A stretch of DNA of 64,000 bases. Source: Brevundimonas subvibrioides (GTDB lineage: Bacteria > Pseudomonadota > Alphaproteobacteria > Caulobacterales > Caulobacteraceae). The translations under genes were made by a program, and so were the position numbers. Below the pieces are notes generated by a model. It had not been told where the DNA came from. It saw only the letters and a list, made by a program, of their open reading frames with translations, and searched no databases. Of this stretch, positions 33,759 to 42,455 are shown one piece after another (the first letter of the stretch is position 1; each line of letters starts with the position of its first letter). Location of the stretch: NCBI RefSeq assembly GCF_002280785.1, contig NZ_NCEQ01000012.1:1-64000 (forward strand). Reading direction: 5' to 3'.

Positions 33759-33951
33759 AACGACGGCACCGGCAGGCGGGTGGGGGGCTGCGTCAACCCG
33801 GATAACCGCAGCCCCGCCCCGGTCTCGCCAGGGACCTGGCGAGGCGGATGTGTCCCCGTTTTCGCGGGGATGACAATCGACGGGTCTCTGCGGAGATGAC
33901 ACTCCGCGCTCAAGCCGTGAGCGACCGCGTCGCGAGCGATAGCGCCCTTAG
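33759..33951. terminator. Cluster of hairpins between convergent higA and gcrA
   Basis: At least three perfect hairpins in a row: GGGGCTGCG/CGCAGCCCC (33784-33815), CTCGCCAGG/CCTGGCGAG (33824-33843) and TCCCCG/CGGGGA (33853-33870, within an ATGTCCCCG-type interspersed unit). Further short inverted repeats follow to 33945. No gene is visible. The region probably insulates the toxin-antitoxin operon from gcrA. Confidence 0.6.
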
Positions 33952-34470
33952 CTAGATGTAGCGACGCAGGCTGCGGGCCAGCTCTTCCTTGCCGCCGCGC
34001 TTCATCTGCGGCTGGTAGGCGACGCGGGCGTGTTCCTGACAGTAGACGCCTTCCGAGGCGCGACGGCCGCAGAAGCTGAACTCGGTCGAGGACGGATCCC
34101 CGATCGGCCATTTGCACATGTGGGCGCCCAGGGTCATCACCGTGGCGGTGCCGGGCATTTCGGCGACGGCCGGCAAGCTGGGGGTCGTCACGACCGGGCG
34201 CGGCACGGCCTGGGCGGCCTCGATGCGCCGCGGCGCCGACGGCTGGGCCGGGGGCGTGGTGCGCGTACGGGCCGGGCGGAAGGCGGTGGCGGTGCGCGCC
34301 GGCTGCGACGGGGTCGCGCGACCCGACAGGCCGAGGCGGTGGACCTTGCCGATGACGGCGTTGCGGGTAACGCCGCCGCCCAGCTGTTTGGCGATCTGCG
34401 AGGCGGATTGCCCCTCGAGCCACAGCTTCTTCAGCGCGCCGACGCGATCTTCGGTCCAGCCTGCGGTCAT
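33952..34470 (-). CDS. gcrA: Cell-cycle regulator GcrA
   Basis: GcrA is a sigma70-associated regulator that acts at promoters carrying CcrM-methylated GANTC sites and controls S-phase genes. The 172-residue protein starts MTAGWTEDRVGALKKLWLEG, followed by the diagnostic SASQIAKQLGGGVTRNAVIGKVHRLGLSG helix-turn-helix. An Ala/Pro/Arg linker leads to a C-terminal sigma-binding domain with MCKWPIGDPSSTEFSFCGRRASEGVYCQEHARVAYQP (Cys/His-rich). ATG 34470 has a GGAGGGTGGC ribosome-binding site. Confidence 0.96.
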   Translation of the reverse strand: MTAGWTEDRVGALKKLWLEGQSASQIAKQLGGGVTRNAVIGKVHRLGLSGRATPSQPARTATAFRPARTRTTPPAQPSAPRRIEAAQAVPRPVVTTPSLPAVAEMPGTATVMTLGAHMCKWPIGDPSSTEFSFCGRRASEGVYCQEHARVAYQPQMKRGGKEELARSLRRYI

Positions 34471-34549
34471 GCCACCCTCCGGGGTACAGTTTTGATTCAA
34501 CATTTGGCGCCTGGAGCCCCTCCCGGGTCCCGTCAGCCACAACTAATCG

Positions 34550-34564
34550 TAAACGAGACCTTAA
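34550..34564 (-). promoter_or_regulatory. Near-consensus CtrA box upstream of gcrA
   Basis: On the gcrA coding strand it reads TTAA-N7-TTTA, one base from the CtrA consensus TTAA-N7-TTAA. It is 80 bp before the gcrA start. GANTC sites are at 34494-34498, 34581-34585 and 34610-34614, and a DnaA-box-like TCGTCCACA is at 34588-34596. In Caulobacter, gcrA is repressed by CtrA and activated by DnaA, so the layout fits. Confidence 0.65.
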
Positions 34565-34681
34565 CAGACGCAAGATGTGCGAATCAGTCGTCCACAGAAA
34601 CCACATCTTGAATCGGTGTTCGCTGAGCCGGCCCAAGCGCCGCGATACGGAACAGGCGCGGGCGCGCCGGGTTGAGGGTCT

Positions 34682-34876
34682 ATGTCCAATACGCCTCTCG
34701 TCGACCCGCCGATCACGCGTAAGCCTTTGACTCCCTTGGCGGGCGATGGCTGTGTGAGGGTGGTCGATCCGCCGGAGATCGCCATCACAATGACGCCCGA
34801 CGCCGCCGAGATATCGGGCCTGCGCCTGATCGCCGAGGCGGACGAGGCGCGGCGCAGGGTTAACCCTCTTGCCTGA
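34682..34876 (+). CDS. Possible small protein, 64 residues
   Basis: The frame begins MSNTPLVDPPITRKPLTPLAG and ends EADEARRRVNPLA. Composition is ordinary, and it lies between divergent gcrA and a permease gene, where a small gene would fit. The ribosome-binding site is weak (GGGTTGAGGG about 7 bp upstream). There is no known family, so it may be spurious. Confidence 0.4.
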   Translation: MSNTPLVDPPITRKPLTPLAGDGCVRVVDPPEIAITMTPDAAEISGLRLIAEADEARRRVNPLA

Positions 34877-34916
34877 GCCCTTGCGTGTCGTGTCACGCGG
34901 CCGCATCTGACGGCCT

Positions 34917-35738
34917 ATGACCGATCTCGCCTCCACCCGACCCTCCGGCCTGCCGACCCCGCGCCACTACGCCGGGGTCAACTGGATCGGGGTGCAGACC
35001 CTGTACCTGCGCGAGGTCCGGCGCTTCTGGAAGGTCGGAGCCCAGACGGTCGCCGCCCCGGTGGTGACGACCCTGCTCTATATGCTGGTCTTCGTCGTGG
35101 CGCTGAAGGGCGCGCGGCCGCCGCTGCACGGCACCCCCTTCGCCGAGTTTGTGGCGCCGGGCCTGATCATGATGGCCATGCTGAACAACGCCTTCGCCAA
35201 TGCCTCCTCCAGCCTGATCCAGGCCAAGATCATGGGCACCTCGACCGACTTTCTCACACCGCCGCTGAGCCCGCTGGAGCTGACGATCGGCTTTTCGCTG
35301 GGCGCAGCCACCCGGGGCCTCGCGGTCGGTCTGGTGACGGCGGTCTGCGTCCTGCCGTTCGCGCGGTTGGGCCTCTACAACATCCTGGCGATCGTCTGGT
35401 TCGGCCTGATCGCGTCTCTCCTGATGGGGATGGTCGGGGTGCTGGCCGGGTTGTGGTCCGAGAAGTTCGACCATCTGTCGGCGGTCCAGAACTTCGTCGT
35501 CATGCCCATGACCTTCCTGTCGGGGACCTTCTATCTGGTCGAGAACCTGCCCGAGCCCTTCGCCACCATCAGCCACTGGAACCCCTTCTTCTATCTGATC
35601 GACGGCTTCCGCTACGGCTTCATCGGCCATGCCGAGGGGAACCTGATGGTCGGCGTCGTGATGAGCGCGGTGCTGACGGTCGTGATGGCCGTCGCCTGCT
35701 GGCTGGTGTTCAGGTCCGGCTGGCGGCTGAAGAGTTAA
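34917..35738 (+). CDS. ABC-2 type transporter permease
   Basis: A 273-residue membrane protein with six predicted helices. ABC-2 family features are the N-terminal [37 protein letters not shown], the [23 protein letters not shown] loop and [41 protein letters not shown]. The last matches the NodJ/drug and polysaccharide-export group. Its ATPase partner is not next to it on either side, so it must work with a distantly encoded ATP-binding protein. Confidence 0.9.
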   Translation: MTDLASTRPSGLPTPRHYAGVNWIGVQTLYLREVRRFWKVGAQTVAAPVVTTLLYMLVFVVALKGARPPLHGTPFAEFVAPGLIMMAMLNNAFANASSSLIQAKIMGTSTDFLTPPLSPLELTIGFSLGAATRGLAVGLVTAVCVLPFARLGLYNILAIVWFGLIASLLMGMVGVLAGLWSEKFDHLSAVQNFVVMPMTFLSGTFYLVENLPEPFATISHWNPFFYLIDGFRYGFIGHAEGNLMVGVVMSAVLTVVMAVACWLVFRSGWRLKS

Positions 35739-35903
35739 CCCTCTCCCGGTGGGAGAGGGCTTGAGGCTCGCAGAGCGCAGCGATGCGCTAAGCCGAAAGG
35801 GTGAGGGTCCTGCCACTCCCTGGTTAGCGCCAACCCCTCGCCCTTTCGCGTTTCCAATCGCTGACGCTCTTGGACGCTCAAGCCCTCTCCCGCCGGGAGA
35901 GGG
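35739..35903. repeat. Composite palindromic element, CCCTCTCCC family, copy 1
   Basis: 165 bp beginning immediately after the permease stop codon. It starts CCCTCTCCC-GGT-GGGAGAGGG then GCTTGAG, and ends with CTCAAGC then CCCTCTCCC-GCC-GGGAGAGGG. Between lie CGCAGAGCGCAGCGATGCGC-like hairpins and GAAAGGGTGAGGG against CCCCTCGCCCTTTCG. It is the same build as 37208-37374. Confidence 0.87.
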
Positions 35904-36006
35904 AAGCAGTGGTGTTGACTCACCCCCGCTCCCATCCGACAACCGCAACTCCTGAAAAGTCCCGTCGCACCCGCGCCGGGGCTTCGTTTCTTTTGGAGGT
36001 CTTGCT

Positions 36007-37203
36007 GTGTCCGGTCATCTGATGGGTGTCTACAATCGCGCGCCGCTGGAAGTGGATCGCGGGCGAGGCGCGCGTCTGTGGGCCACGGACGGGACCGAGT
36101 ATCTGGACTGCGTCCAGGGCATTTCGACCAACGGCCTGGGCCACGCCCATCCCGTGCTGGTCGAGGCGGTAAAAGCCCAGGCCGAGAAGCTGTGGCACGT
36201 CTCCAACATCTTCAAGATTCCGGGTCAGGAAGAACTGGCCGACGCCCTGACGGAGGCCAGTTTCGCCGACGTGGTCTTCTTCACCAACTCGGGCACCGAG
36301 GCGGTCGAGTGCGCGCTGAAGACGGCGCGCAAATACCACGCCGCCAACGGCCAGCCCGAGCGGATCGATATCTACGGCTTCGACGGCGCCTTCCACGGCC
36401 GGACCTATGGCGCGATCAACGCGGCGGCCAACCCCAGCTACACCGAGGGCTTCGGGCCCAAGATGCAGGGCTTCCATCAGCTGACCTGGGGCGACCACGA
36501 GGCGCTCAAGGCCGCGATCGCCGAGCCCACGACGGCGGCGATCATCGTCGAGCCGGTGCAGGGCGAGGGCGGGTGCCGGGCCATGCCCGACGTCTGCCTG
36601 CGCGGACTGCGGGACCTGTGCGACGCGCACGGCGTCCTGATCATCTTCGACGAGGTTCAGTGCGGCATGGGCCGGTCGGGCAAGCTGTGGGCCCATGAGT
36701 GGGCCGGCATGGCGCCGGACATCATGGCCGTGGCCAAGGCCCTGGGCGGCGGCTTCCCCATCGGGGCCTGCCTGGCGACGACGGAAGCGGCCAAGGGCAT
36801 GACGGTCGGAGCCCACGGCTCGACCTTCGGCGGCAACCCCCTGGCCATGGCGGTGGGCCTGGCGGCCTTCAACGCCATCAACTCCGACGAGATCCTGGGC
36901 AACGTCAACGAGATCGCCGGCTATCTGAAGCAGCAGCTGCACGGGCTGAAGGAACGCTTCCCCGACGTGATCGAGGACGTGCGCGGCAAGGGGTTGCTGA
37001 TCGGGCTGAAGCTGGTCCCCAACAATCGCGAATTCATGGGCTGGGCGCGCGACGAACAGCACCTGCTGATCGCCGGCGGCGGCGACAACTGCGTGCGCAT
37101 GCTGCCGCCCCTGAACCTGACGCTGGACGAGGCCCGCGACGCCGTCGAACGGCTGGAGCGGACCTGCGAAGGCGCGCGGGCCAAGATCAAGGCGGCGGCG
37201 TAA
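36007..37203 (+). CDS. argD: Acetylornithine/succinyldiaminopimelate aminotransferase
   Basis: PLP-dependent class III aminotransferase for arginine synthesis, and usually also lysine synthesis. The 398-residue protein has [21 protein letters not shown], the [17 protein letters not shown] block, [21 protein letters not shown] and the PLP lysine Lys244 in [16 protein letters not shown], then [14 protein letters not shown]. The GTG start at 36007 is preceded by TTTTGGAGG. Next gene is argF on the same strand, with a palindromic element in the 183-bp gap. Confidence 0.95.
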   Translation: MSGHLMGVYNRAPLEVDRGRGARLWATDGTEYLDCVQGISTNGLGHAHPVLVEAVKAQAEKLWHVSNIFKIPGQEELADALTEASFADVVFFTNSGTEAVECALKTARKYHAANGQPERIDIYGFDGAFHGRTYGAINAAANPSYTEGFGPKMQGFHQLTWGDHEALKAAIAEPTTAAIIVEPVQGEGGCRAMPDVCLRGLRDLCDAHGVLIIFDEVQCGMGRSGKLWAHEWAGMAPDIMAVAKALGGGFPIGACLATTEAAKGMTVGAHGSTFGGNPLAMAVGLAAFNAINSDEILGNVNEIAGYLKQQLHGLKERFPDVIEDVRGKGLLIGLKLVPNNREFMGWARDEQHLLIAGGGDNCVRMLPPLNLTLDEARDAVERLERTCEGARAKIKAAA

Positions 37204-37207
37204 TGAT

Positions 37208-37374
37208 CCCTCTCCCGTTGGGAGAGGGCTTGAGCCTCGCAGAGCGCAGCGATGCGCCAAGGCGAAAGGGTGAGGGTCGTGCCTCACCGGTTCGCACCCG
37301 ACCCTCACCCTTTCACGCAAGACCGATCGCCTGACGGCTCTCGGGCGTTCAAGCCCTCTCCCACAAGGAGAGGG
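37208..37374. repeat. Composite palindromic element, CCCTCTCCC family, copy 2, between argD and argF
   Basis: 167 bp with outer hairpins CCCTCTCCC-GTT-GGGAGAGGG (left) and CCCTCTCC-CACAA-GGAGAGGG (right). GCTTGAG/TTCAAGC follow inward, then GAAAGGGTGAGGGTCG against CGACCCTCACCCTTTC. The right edge runs into GGGGGGAGAC, which forms the argF ribosome-binding site 7 bp before the ATG. The element lies inside an operon. Confidence 0.88.
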
Positions 37375-37386
37375 GGGAGACTGAAC

Positions 37387-38301
37387 ATGACCCGCCATTT
37401 CCTCGACATCCACCGGCTGGAAGCGAGCGAGCTGCGCGCCATCCTCGACGACGCCCATGCCCGCAAGGCCGCCCGCAAGGGCAGGCCCCAGGGCTGGGTC
37501 GATGCCGATGCCCCGGCGAAGGATCGCGTCCTGGCGATGATCTTCGAGAAGAACTCGACCCGCACCCGCTTCAGCTTCGACGCCGCCATCCGCCAACTGG
37601 GCGGAGACTCCATCATCGCCAATGCCGGCGACATGCAGCTGGGGCGCGGCGAGCCGATCGAGGACACCGCGCGGGTCCTTTCGCGCATGGTCGACGCTGT
37701 GATGATCCGCGCCAACAGCCACGAGGACGTCGAGCGCTTCGCCCGGGTCGCCACCGTGCCCGTCGTCAACGGCCTGACCGACCGCTCGCACCCGTGCCAG
37801 ATCCTGGCCGACATCATGACCATCGAGGAACAGCGCGGCCCGATCGAGGGCAAGACGCTGGCCTGGATCGGCGACGGCAACAACGTCTGCCACAGCTTCA
37901 TGCACGCGGCGCCGAAGCTGGGCTTCCACCTGAACGTCGCCTGCCCGGCAGAGTATCACCCCGATCTGCACGACATGGCCAAGGGCGGCTCTGCTGTCAG
38001 CCTGACCTCGGACCCGCGCGATGCGGTCAAGGGCGCCGACGTCGTCATTACCGATACCTGGGTGTCGATGGGCGACAGCGACTACGAGTCCCGCCTGCAT
38101 GCGTTCGAGAGTTACACGGTCGACGAGGCTCTGATGGATCTCGCCGCCCCGGACGCCGTCTTCCTGCATTGCCTGCCGGCGCACCGCGGCGAGGAGGTCA
38201 CCGACGCGGTGATCGACGGCCCCCGTTCGCTGGTCTGGGACGAGGCGGAAAACCGCATCCACGCCCAGAAGGCCGTGCTGGCCTGGTGTTTCGCGGGCTG
38301 A
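37387..38301 (+). CDS. argF: Ornithine carbamoyltransferase
   Basis: Makes citrulline from ornithine and carbamoyl phosphate. The 304-residue protein has the carbamoyl-phosphate motif STRTR (57-61) and HPCQ (135-138). The ornithine-binding part is [12 protein letters not shown], and [11 protein letters not shown] (from 261) contains the catalytic Cys of the OTC type, excluding aspartate carbamoyltransferase. ATG 37387 is preceded by a strong GGAG. It is co-oriented with argD. Confidence 0.95.
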   Translation: MTRHFLDIHRLEASELRAILDDAHARKAARKGRPQGWVDADAPAKDRVLAMIFEKNSTRTRFSFDAAIRQLGGDSIIANAGDMQLGRGEPIEDTARVLSRMVDAVMIRANSHEDVERFARVATVPVVNGLTDRSHPCQILADIMTIEEQRGPIEGKTLAWIGDGNNVCHSFMHAAPKLGFHLNVACPAEYHPDLHDMAKGGSAVSLTSDPRDAVKGADVVITDTWVSMGDSDYESRLHAFESYTVDEALMDLAAPDAVFLHCLPAHRGEEVTDAVIDGPRSLVWDEAENRIHAQKAVLAWCFAG

Positions 38302-38317
38302 CCCGATTGCCGGCATG

Positions 38318-38355
38318 AAAAGGGGCGCCGTCGCGAAACGGCGCCCCTGATCTTT
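38318..38355 (+). terminator. Hairpin terminator after argF
   Basis: An 11-bp perfect stem AGGGGCGCCGT/ACGGCGCCCCT (38321-38331 and 38338-38348) with a CGCGAA loop, followed by a short T-containing tract (GATCTTT). It lies between convergent argF and the flavin-binding protein gene. Confidence 0.75.
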
Positions 38356-38367
38356 GCCTGATCGAAC

Positions 38368-38874
38368 CTACTGCAGGTTGACGTCCGCGACCCCGCCGGC
38401 GTCCGGCGTCGTCTTCGTCAGATTGGCCCTGGCGATCTCGAAGGCGAACCTGACCAGACCGCCCTTGTTGACCCAGACGCGGCCGTCATCGGCGTCGAAG
38501 CGCAGGATGGTCAGGTGGCGATCCTCCTTGCCGTCCGGATACCAGGCGGCCAGCACCGGGTTCCAGTAGCGGTCGACGATCTCGCGGTCATTGCCCTGGA
38601 CCGACAGCTCGCCATGGATGCAGGCCCAGGTGTTCTGGTCCTTTGAGCCGTAGTGGAACATGGCGCTCTGGCCGCCGCCGACCCCGGCGTCCTTCGCCAG
38701 ATCGGTGTCGTCGCGGGTGAAGAACCAGATCGTGCCGGTCTCGGCCTCGCGGAAGGCGGTCATCGGCTGGGCGTGATAGCCGGGCTGGTCGAGGCCGAGC
38801 AGGCCGGTGTTGGAGTCCTTGAGGGACTTCCAGAACTCTTTTTCGGCTTCGGCGGAGGTGAGTGTATCGGCCAT
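38368..38874 (-). CDS. Pyridoxamine 5'-phosphate oxidase-like (general stress) FMN-binding protein
   Basis: A 168-residue split-barrel flavin-binding protein of the 'general stress protein 26' type. It has EKEFWKSLKDSNTGLLGLDQPGYHAQPMTAFREAETGTIWFFTRDDTDLAKD followed by MFHYGSKDQNTWACIHGELSVQGNDREIVDRYWNPVLAAWYPDGKED. These match the flavin and dimer regions of the family. Reaction unknown. A GGAG ribosome-binding site (reading GGAGCCCGAC) precedes its ATG. Confidence 0.88.
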   Translation of the reverse strand: MADTLTSAEAEKEFWKSLKDSNTGLLGLDQPGYHAQPMTAFREAETGTIWFFTRDDTDLAKDAGVGGGQSAMFHYGSKDQNTWACIHGELSVQGNDREIVDRYWNPVLAAWYPDGKEDRHLTILRFDADDGRVWVNKGGLVRFAFEIARANLTKTTPDAGGVADVNLQ

Positions 38875-38934
38875 GTCGGGCTCCTGTGGTTTGCGTTCGG
38901 CAGGATAACCGCCGGACCGCGCGCCTGTTCCGCC

Positions 38935-39135
38935 TCAGGTCCGGGGCGTGACCCCCATGAGCGTTCCGATGTGGACCATCAGCAGGAAGGCCAGCGCTCC
39001 GGCCAGCAGCATGATGAACCGCCAGGGCACCATGCGCGGCTTCAGGAAGTCGCTCGGTCGCGCGCCCCGCCAGCCGGCGAAACCGGCCACGATCAGGGCG
39101 CCGGCCAGCAGCGAGAGGGTCAGGGTCATCGACAT
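38935..39135 (-). CDS. Small two-helix membrane protein, 66 residues
   Basis: Two membrane helices (about 4-20 and 38-58) joined by a basic loop (RGARPSDFLKPRMVPWRF), ending HIGTLMGVTPRT. The pattern resembles twin-helix small proteins of alphaproteobacteria that appear near stress genes, but I cannot name a family with certainty. It lies 60 bp upstream of the flavin protein gene on the same strand. Confidence 0.65.
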   Translation of the reverse strand: MSMTLTLSLLAGALIVAGFAGWRGARPSDFLKPRMVPWRFIMLLAGALAFLLMVHIGTLMGVTPRT

Positions 39136-39245
39136 GGGCGCGATGTGGCGGCAAGTCCCCGGATGCGCAAGCGGACCCTTACCAGGGTCTTAATCTTCAC
39201 CGCTCGTTAACCACGTCGGCGCGATGAAATGAGTTGCGGCGGAGC

Positions 39246-39254
39246 CTATCCACA
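39246..39254 (+). promoter_or_regulatory. DnaA-box-like site before the podJ-like gene
   Basis: CTATCCACA differs from the DnaA consensus TTATCCACA by one base. It sits about 100 bp before the gene start, between two CtrA-like sites. In Caulobacter, podJ is a DnaA-activated gene. Confidence 0.55.
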
Positions 39255-39284
39255 GGTGATTGGCCAACCGTCAAGATGTTGGGG

Positions 39285-39299
39285 TTAACCACACGTTTA
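39285..39299 (+). promoter_or_regulatory. CtrA box before the podJ-like gene
   Basis: TTAACCACACGTTTA, that is TTAA-N7-TTTA with the preferred TTAACCA half, one base from the full consensus. A second half site GTTAACCACG lies at about 39207-39216, and a GAATC methylation site is at 39346-39350 just before the GTG. The arrangement fits repression by CtrA and activation by DnaA and GcrA. Confidence 0.65.
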
Positions 39300-39351
39300 C
39301 ACCCCGGATATGGGCGATTAGCGTGATGCCTATGGGTCGGGAGCCGAATCA

Positions 39352-42300
39352 GTGAGCGCAGCCGCTGCGCCTTGGAGCGTAAAGGGGATCGACCCGAAAG
39401 CGCGCGAGGTCGCCAAGGATCTGGCGCGCCGTTCGGGCATGACGCTGGGCGAGTGGCTCAACACCATGATCATGGACGACGAGGACGACGGCGTTCAGCC
39501 GTTGCCGCGCCGTCCGCACGCCGCCGAGACGTTCGATCGTCGCGGCCGCTCCCGCCGCCTCGACGACGCCTATGAGCCCGAAAGCCGCAGCTACGGCCGC
39601 GACGACGAGACCCTGCAGCGCGTCGCCGCCTCGGTCGACGCCATCGCCGCCCGTCTGGAAGCCGCCGAGCGTCGCTCCACCATCGCCATCCAGGGTGTGG
39701 ACCAGGCCGTGTCCGGCCTCGTGCGTCGCATGGAGGCGCAGGACCAGCAGGCGGGCCAGTACGGCCGCCGCATCGACGACATCTCCGACGAACTGAAGGA
39801 GGGTCACAAGCGGCTTCGCCGGTTCGAACAGGACGTCGGACCCCAGACCGTCGAGACCATCGCCAAGGTCGAACAGGCCGTCGGCGGCCTCGCGGGGCGT
39901 CTGTATGACATCGAGGAGCGTCAGCGCTCGGGCCTTAACGAGGTGCGTCAGCGTCTCGACGGTGTCGAGAAGGCTGATGTCCGGGGCAAGACCGACACGG
40001 CCGTCGCCGCCCTGACCAGCCGTCTCTACGATCTTGAAGAGCGCAATCGCGCCCACGGCCAGACCCTGCTGCAACGTCTGGAGGCCGTCGAGAAGGTCGC
40101 CGGTCCGGGCGCCGGTTCGGATATGCTGGCGCGCGTCGGCCAGCGACTGGATGCGGCGCAGAGCCAGACGACCGAGGCCCTGCGCAATCTGGAGCGCTCC
40201 TTCGCCGGCCTCGACCAGCGGCTGCGCGCCGCCGAGACCCGCGTCGAGCCCGAAGGCGTCCGCGAGTCCGCCCGGTTCGAGAAACTGGCCGAGACGCTCT
40301 CCCGCCAGGTCGACGCCAACCGTACCGAGATGATGCGCCGGCTGGAGACCGCCGAGAGCGAGGGTCGCATGGCCCGTATCGAGGCGACCATCGCCTCGCT
40401 CGGCGAACAGGCGCGTTCGGCCGAGCAGCGTTCCGCCCAGGGCATCGACGCCATGGGCCGCGAGGTCCTGCGCATCGCCCAGAACCTGGACACCCGCGTC
40501 GACCGCATCGAGACCGTCGGCGACGCGCGTCTGGAGAAGTTCGAGACGGAGCTGAACAAGCGGGTCTCCGACAAGATCGAGCGGGACATGGGCCGCTACG
40601 GTCAGGCGATCGAGCATCGCCTGAACCGCGCCGACGACCAGCACGCCATCGCCCTGGAAAAGCTGGGCGTCGAGATCACCCGCATCTCCGACCGCCTCGC
40701 CGACCGTATCGCCCAGTCGGAACGCAAGTCCGCCCAGGCGCTGGAAGACATCGGCCGCCGCATGGGCGAGGGCGCCGAACGCATCGAGCAGCGCTATGAC
40801 CGCGCCTCCGGCGAACTGGCCGAGCGCATGCGCCTGTCCGAAGACCGCACGGCTAAGCTGCTGGCAGAGGCGCGCGAAACCCTGGACCAGCGTCTGGCCG
40901 AAGCCGCCGCGCCGATGCCGGCGCCGGTGTTCGACCCAACGCCTCAGCCCCTGCCGCCCGTTGCGCCCGCCGAGTTCGCCCAGCCCGACTGGCGCTCCGC
41001 CGCCTTCCCGGCCGAGGACTTCGCCTCGGCTGATGACGGCTGGTCCATTGATTCCCTCTCCGCCGATATCGAACCCTTCCCCGAGGCCCCCTCCGAGACC
41101 GCGTTCGCGCCCGAACCTGCTGTCTCCGCCCTCGGGGCCGAAGACAGCTTTGACACCTTGCCGCGACGCTTCGAGCCGGTCGCGTCCGAGCCGACCCCGT
41201 TCGGTTCGGCGGTCCAGCCCTTCGGCGGTTTCGGCGGCGCCGACGTCAGCGACGCACTGGACGCCATCGCAGAGATCACGCCCCAGTCTGAGGATCAGGC
41301 CGCGCCGCAGGCCGCCTTCGCCGGGGTGGTCGCCGAGGCCTTCCCGTCGGCCCGCACCTTCGATGGCGGCGATGACGACTTCGCGGCCGAGACCGAGTTC
41401 GTGGATGCCCGTCGTTTGCGCGCGGGTCTGGGCGGCGGCGCCGCCGCCGGACGCGCCGCCTCGACCCGCGACACCATCTCGGCCGCCCGCGCCGCCATGA
41501 ACACGCCGGTCGCCGCCGAACCCGCCCCCCGGGCCAGCTTTGGACTGGGCGGTCTGAAGAAGGGCGGCAAGTCTCGTCTGCAGGAGCGGCTGGACAAGCA
41601 GGCTTCGCGCGACGGCACGGTCAAGAAGGCCTTCCTGGCCTCGGTCACCGGCGTGGCCGTCGTCTGCGGCCTCTACGCCACCGGTCGCCTGACCGGCTAT
41701 GAGATCATGGATGTCGGCCAACTGCTGGGTCAGTCGAGCGGCGAGGCCGGGGCGACCCCGATCGCCGCCCTCGCGCTCAGTCCGGCCGATGCGCCCATGG
41801 ACGCCGCGCCCGCCGATGCGACCGAGGCCCAGACCCTGTTCGCCCAGGCGACGGAACAGCTGGACCGCAATGATCCGGCCGGGGTCGAGACCCTGACCCG
41901 CGCCGCCAACCTGGGCGAACCCCAGGCCCAGCTGAAGCTGGCCGGTCTGTATCAATCCGGCGAGAACGGCGTCGCCGCCGACCTCGAGGAAAGCCGCCTG
42001 TGGGCCCGACGCGCGGCCGAGGGCGGCGACGCACGCGGCATGCACGCGTTCGGCATGTATCTGTTCGACGGCGTCGGCGGCGCCCGCAACCGGGCCGAGG
42101 CGCTGGACTGGCTCAGGAGGGCCGCGGACCAGGGTCTGGTCGACAGCCAGTACAATGTCGCCCGCATCTATGAGAACGGTGACGAGGGCATCGCCCCCAA
42201 TCCGACTCAGGCCTATCGCTGGTACCTGATCGCGGCCCGCGCCGGCGATCCCCAGGCCCAGGCCGCTGTCGATCGGCTGGCCCCGACCCTTCCGGCGGCG

Positions 42301-42357
42301 GCGCGACAGACCGCCCGCGCCCAGGCCGAGGCCTTCGCCCTGGAACCGCTCGCCTGA
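39352..42357 (+). CDS. podJ: PodJ-like polar organelle development protein
   Basis: PodJ is a scaffold that recruits polar factors for pilus and holdfast biogenesis. The 1001-residue protein opens with PWSVKGIDPKAREVAKDLARRSGMTLGEWLN, a PodJ hallmark. A coiled-coil region follows (about 80-540, repeated RLDAAE/LEAVEK patterns), then an acidic Pro-rich stretch (540-740), one membrane helix (about 764-782) and three or four SEL1 repeats (about 830-995). The peptidoglycan-binding end of Caulobacter PodJ seems absent, because the protein stops after the SEL1 repeats. GTG start. Confidence 0.88.
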   Translation: MSAAAAPWSVKGIDPKAREVAKDLARRSGMTLGEWLNTMIMDDEDDGVQPLPRRPHAAETFDRRGRSRRLDDAYEPESRSYGRDDETLQRVAASVDAIAARLEAAERRSTIAIQGVDQAVSGLVRRMEAQDQQAGQYGRRIDDISDELKEGHKRLRRFEQDVGPQTVETIAKVEQAVGGLAGRLYDIEERQRSGLNEVRQRLDGVEKADVRGKTDTAVAALTSRLYDLEERNRAHGQTLLQRLEAVEKVAGPGAGSDMLARVGQRLDAAQSQTTEALRNLERSFAGLDQRLRAAETRVEPEGVRESARFEKLAETLSRQVDANRTEMMRRLETAESEGRMARIEATIASLGEQARSAEQRSAQGIDAMGREVLRIAQNLDTRVDRIETVGDARLEKFETELNKRVSDKIERDMGRYGQAIEHRLNRADDQHAIALEKLGVEITRISDRLADRIAQSERKSAQALEDIGRRMGEGAERIEQRYDRASGELAERMRLSEDRTAKLLAEARETLDQRLAEAAAPMPAPVFDPTPQPLPPVAPAEFAQPDWRSAAFPAEDFASADDGWSIDSLSADIEPFPEAPSETAFAPEPAVSALGAEDSFDTLPRRFEPVASEPTPFGSAVQPFGGFGGADVSDALDAIAEITPQSEDQAAPQAAFAGVVAEAFPSARTFDGGDDDFAAETEFVDARRLRAGLGGGAAAGRAASTRDTISAARAAMNTPVAAEPAPRASFGLGGLKKGGKSRLQERLDKQASRDGTVKKAFLASVTGVAVVCGLYATGRLTGYEIMDVGQLLGQSSGEAGATPIAALALSPADAPMDAAPADATEAQTLFAQATEQLDRNDPAGVETLTRAANLGEPQAQLKLAGLYQSGENGVAADLEESRLWARRAAEGGDARGMHAFGMYLFDGVGGARNRAEALDWLRRAADQGLVDSQYNVARIYENGDEGIAPNPTQAYRWYLIAARAGDPQAQAAVDRLAPTLPAAARQTARAQAEAFALEPLA

Positions 42358-42455
42358 CCGTTTAACAGGGTGGTCCTGAAAACGCCGTCCGACTAAGACA
42401 CCTTCGCTCGCCTTCCGGCGCTTAAGCTTATCCGTTCCAGCCGAAGGCCCGCCCT

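Noticed and set aside
39349..42045. An 898-codon minus-strand open frame opposite the podJ-like gene
   Set aside because: Codon composition mirrors the coiled-coil coding strand; no start signal and no family pattern.
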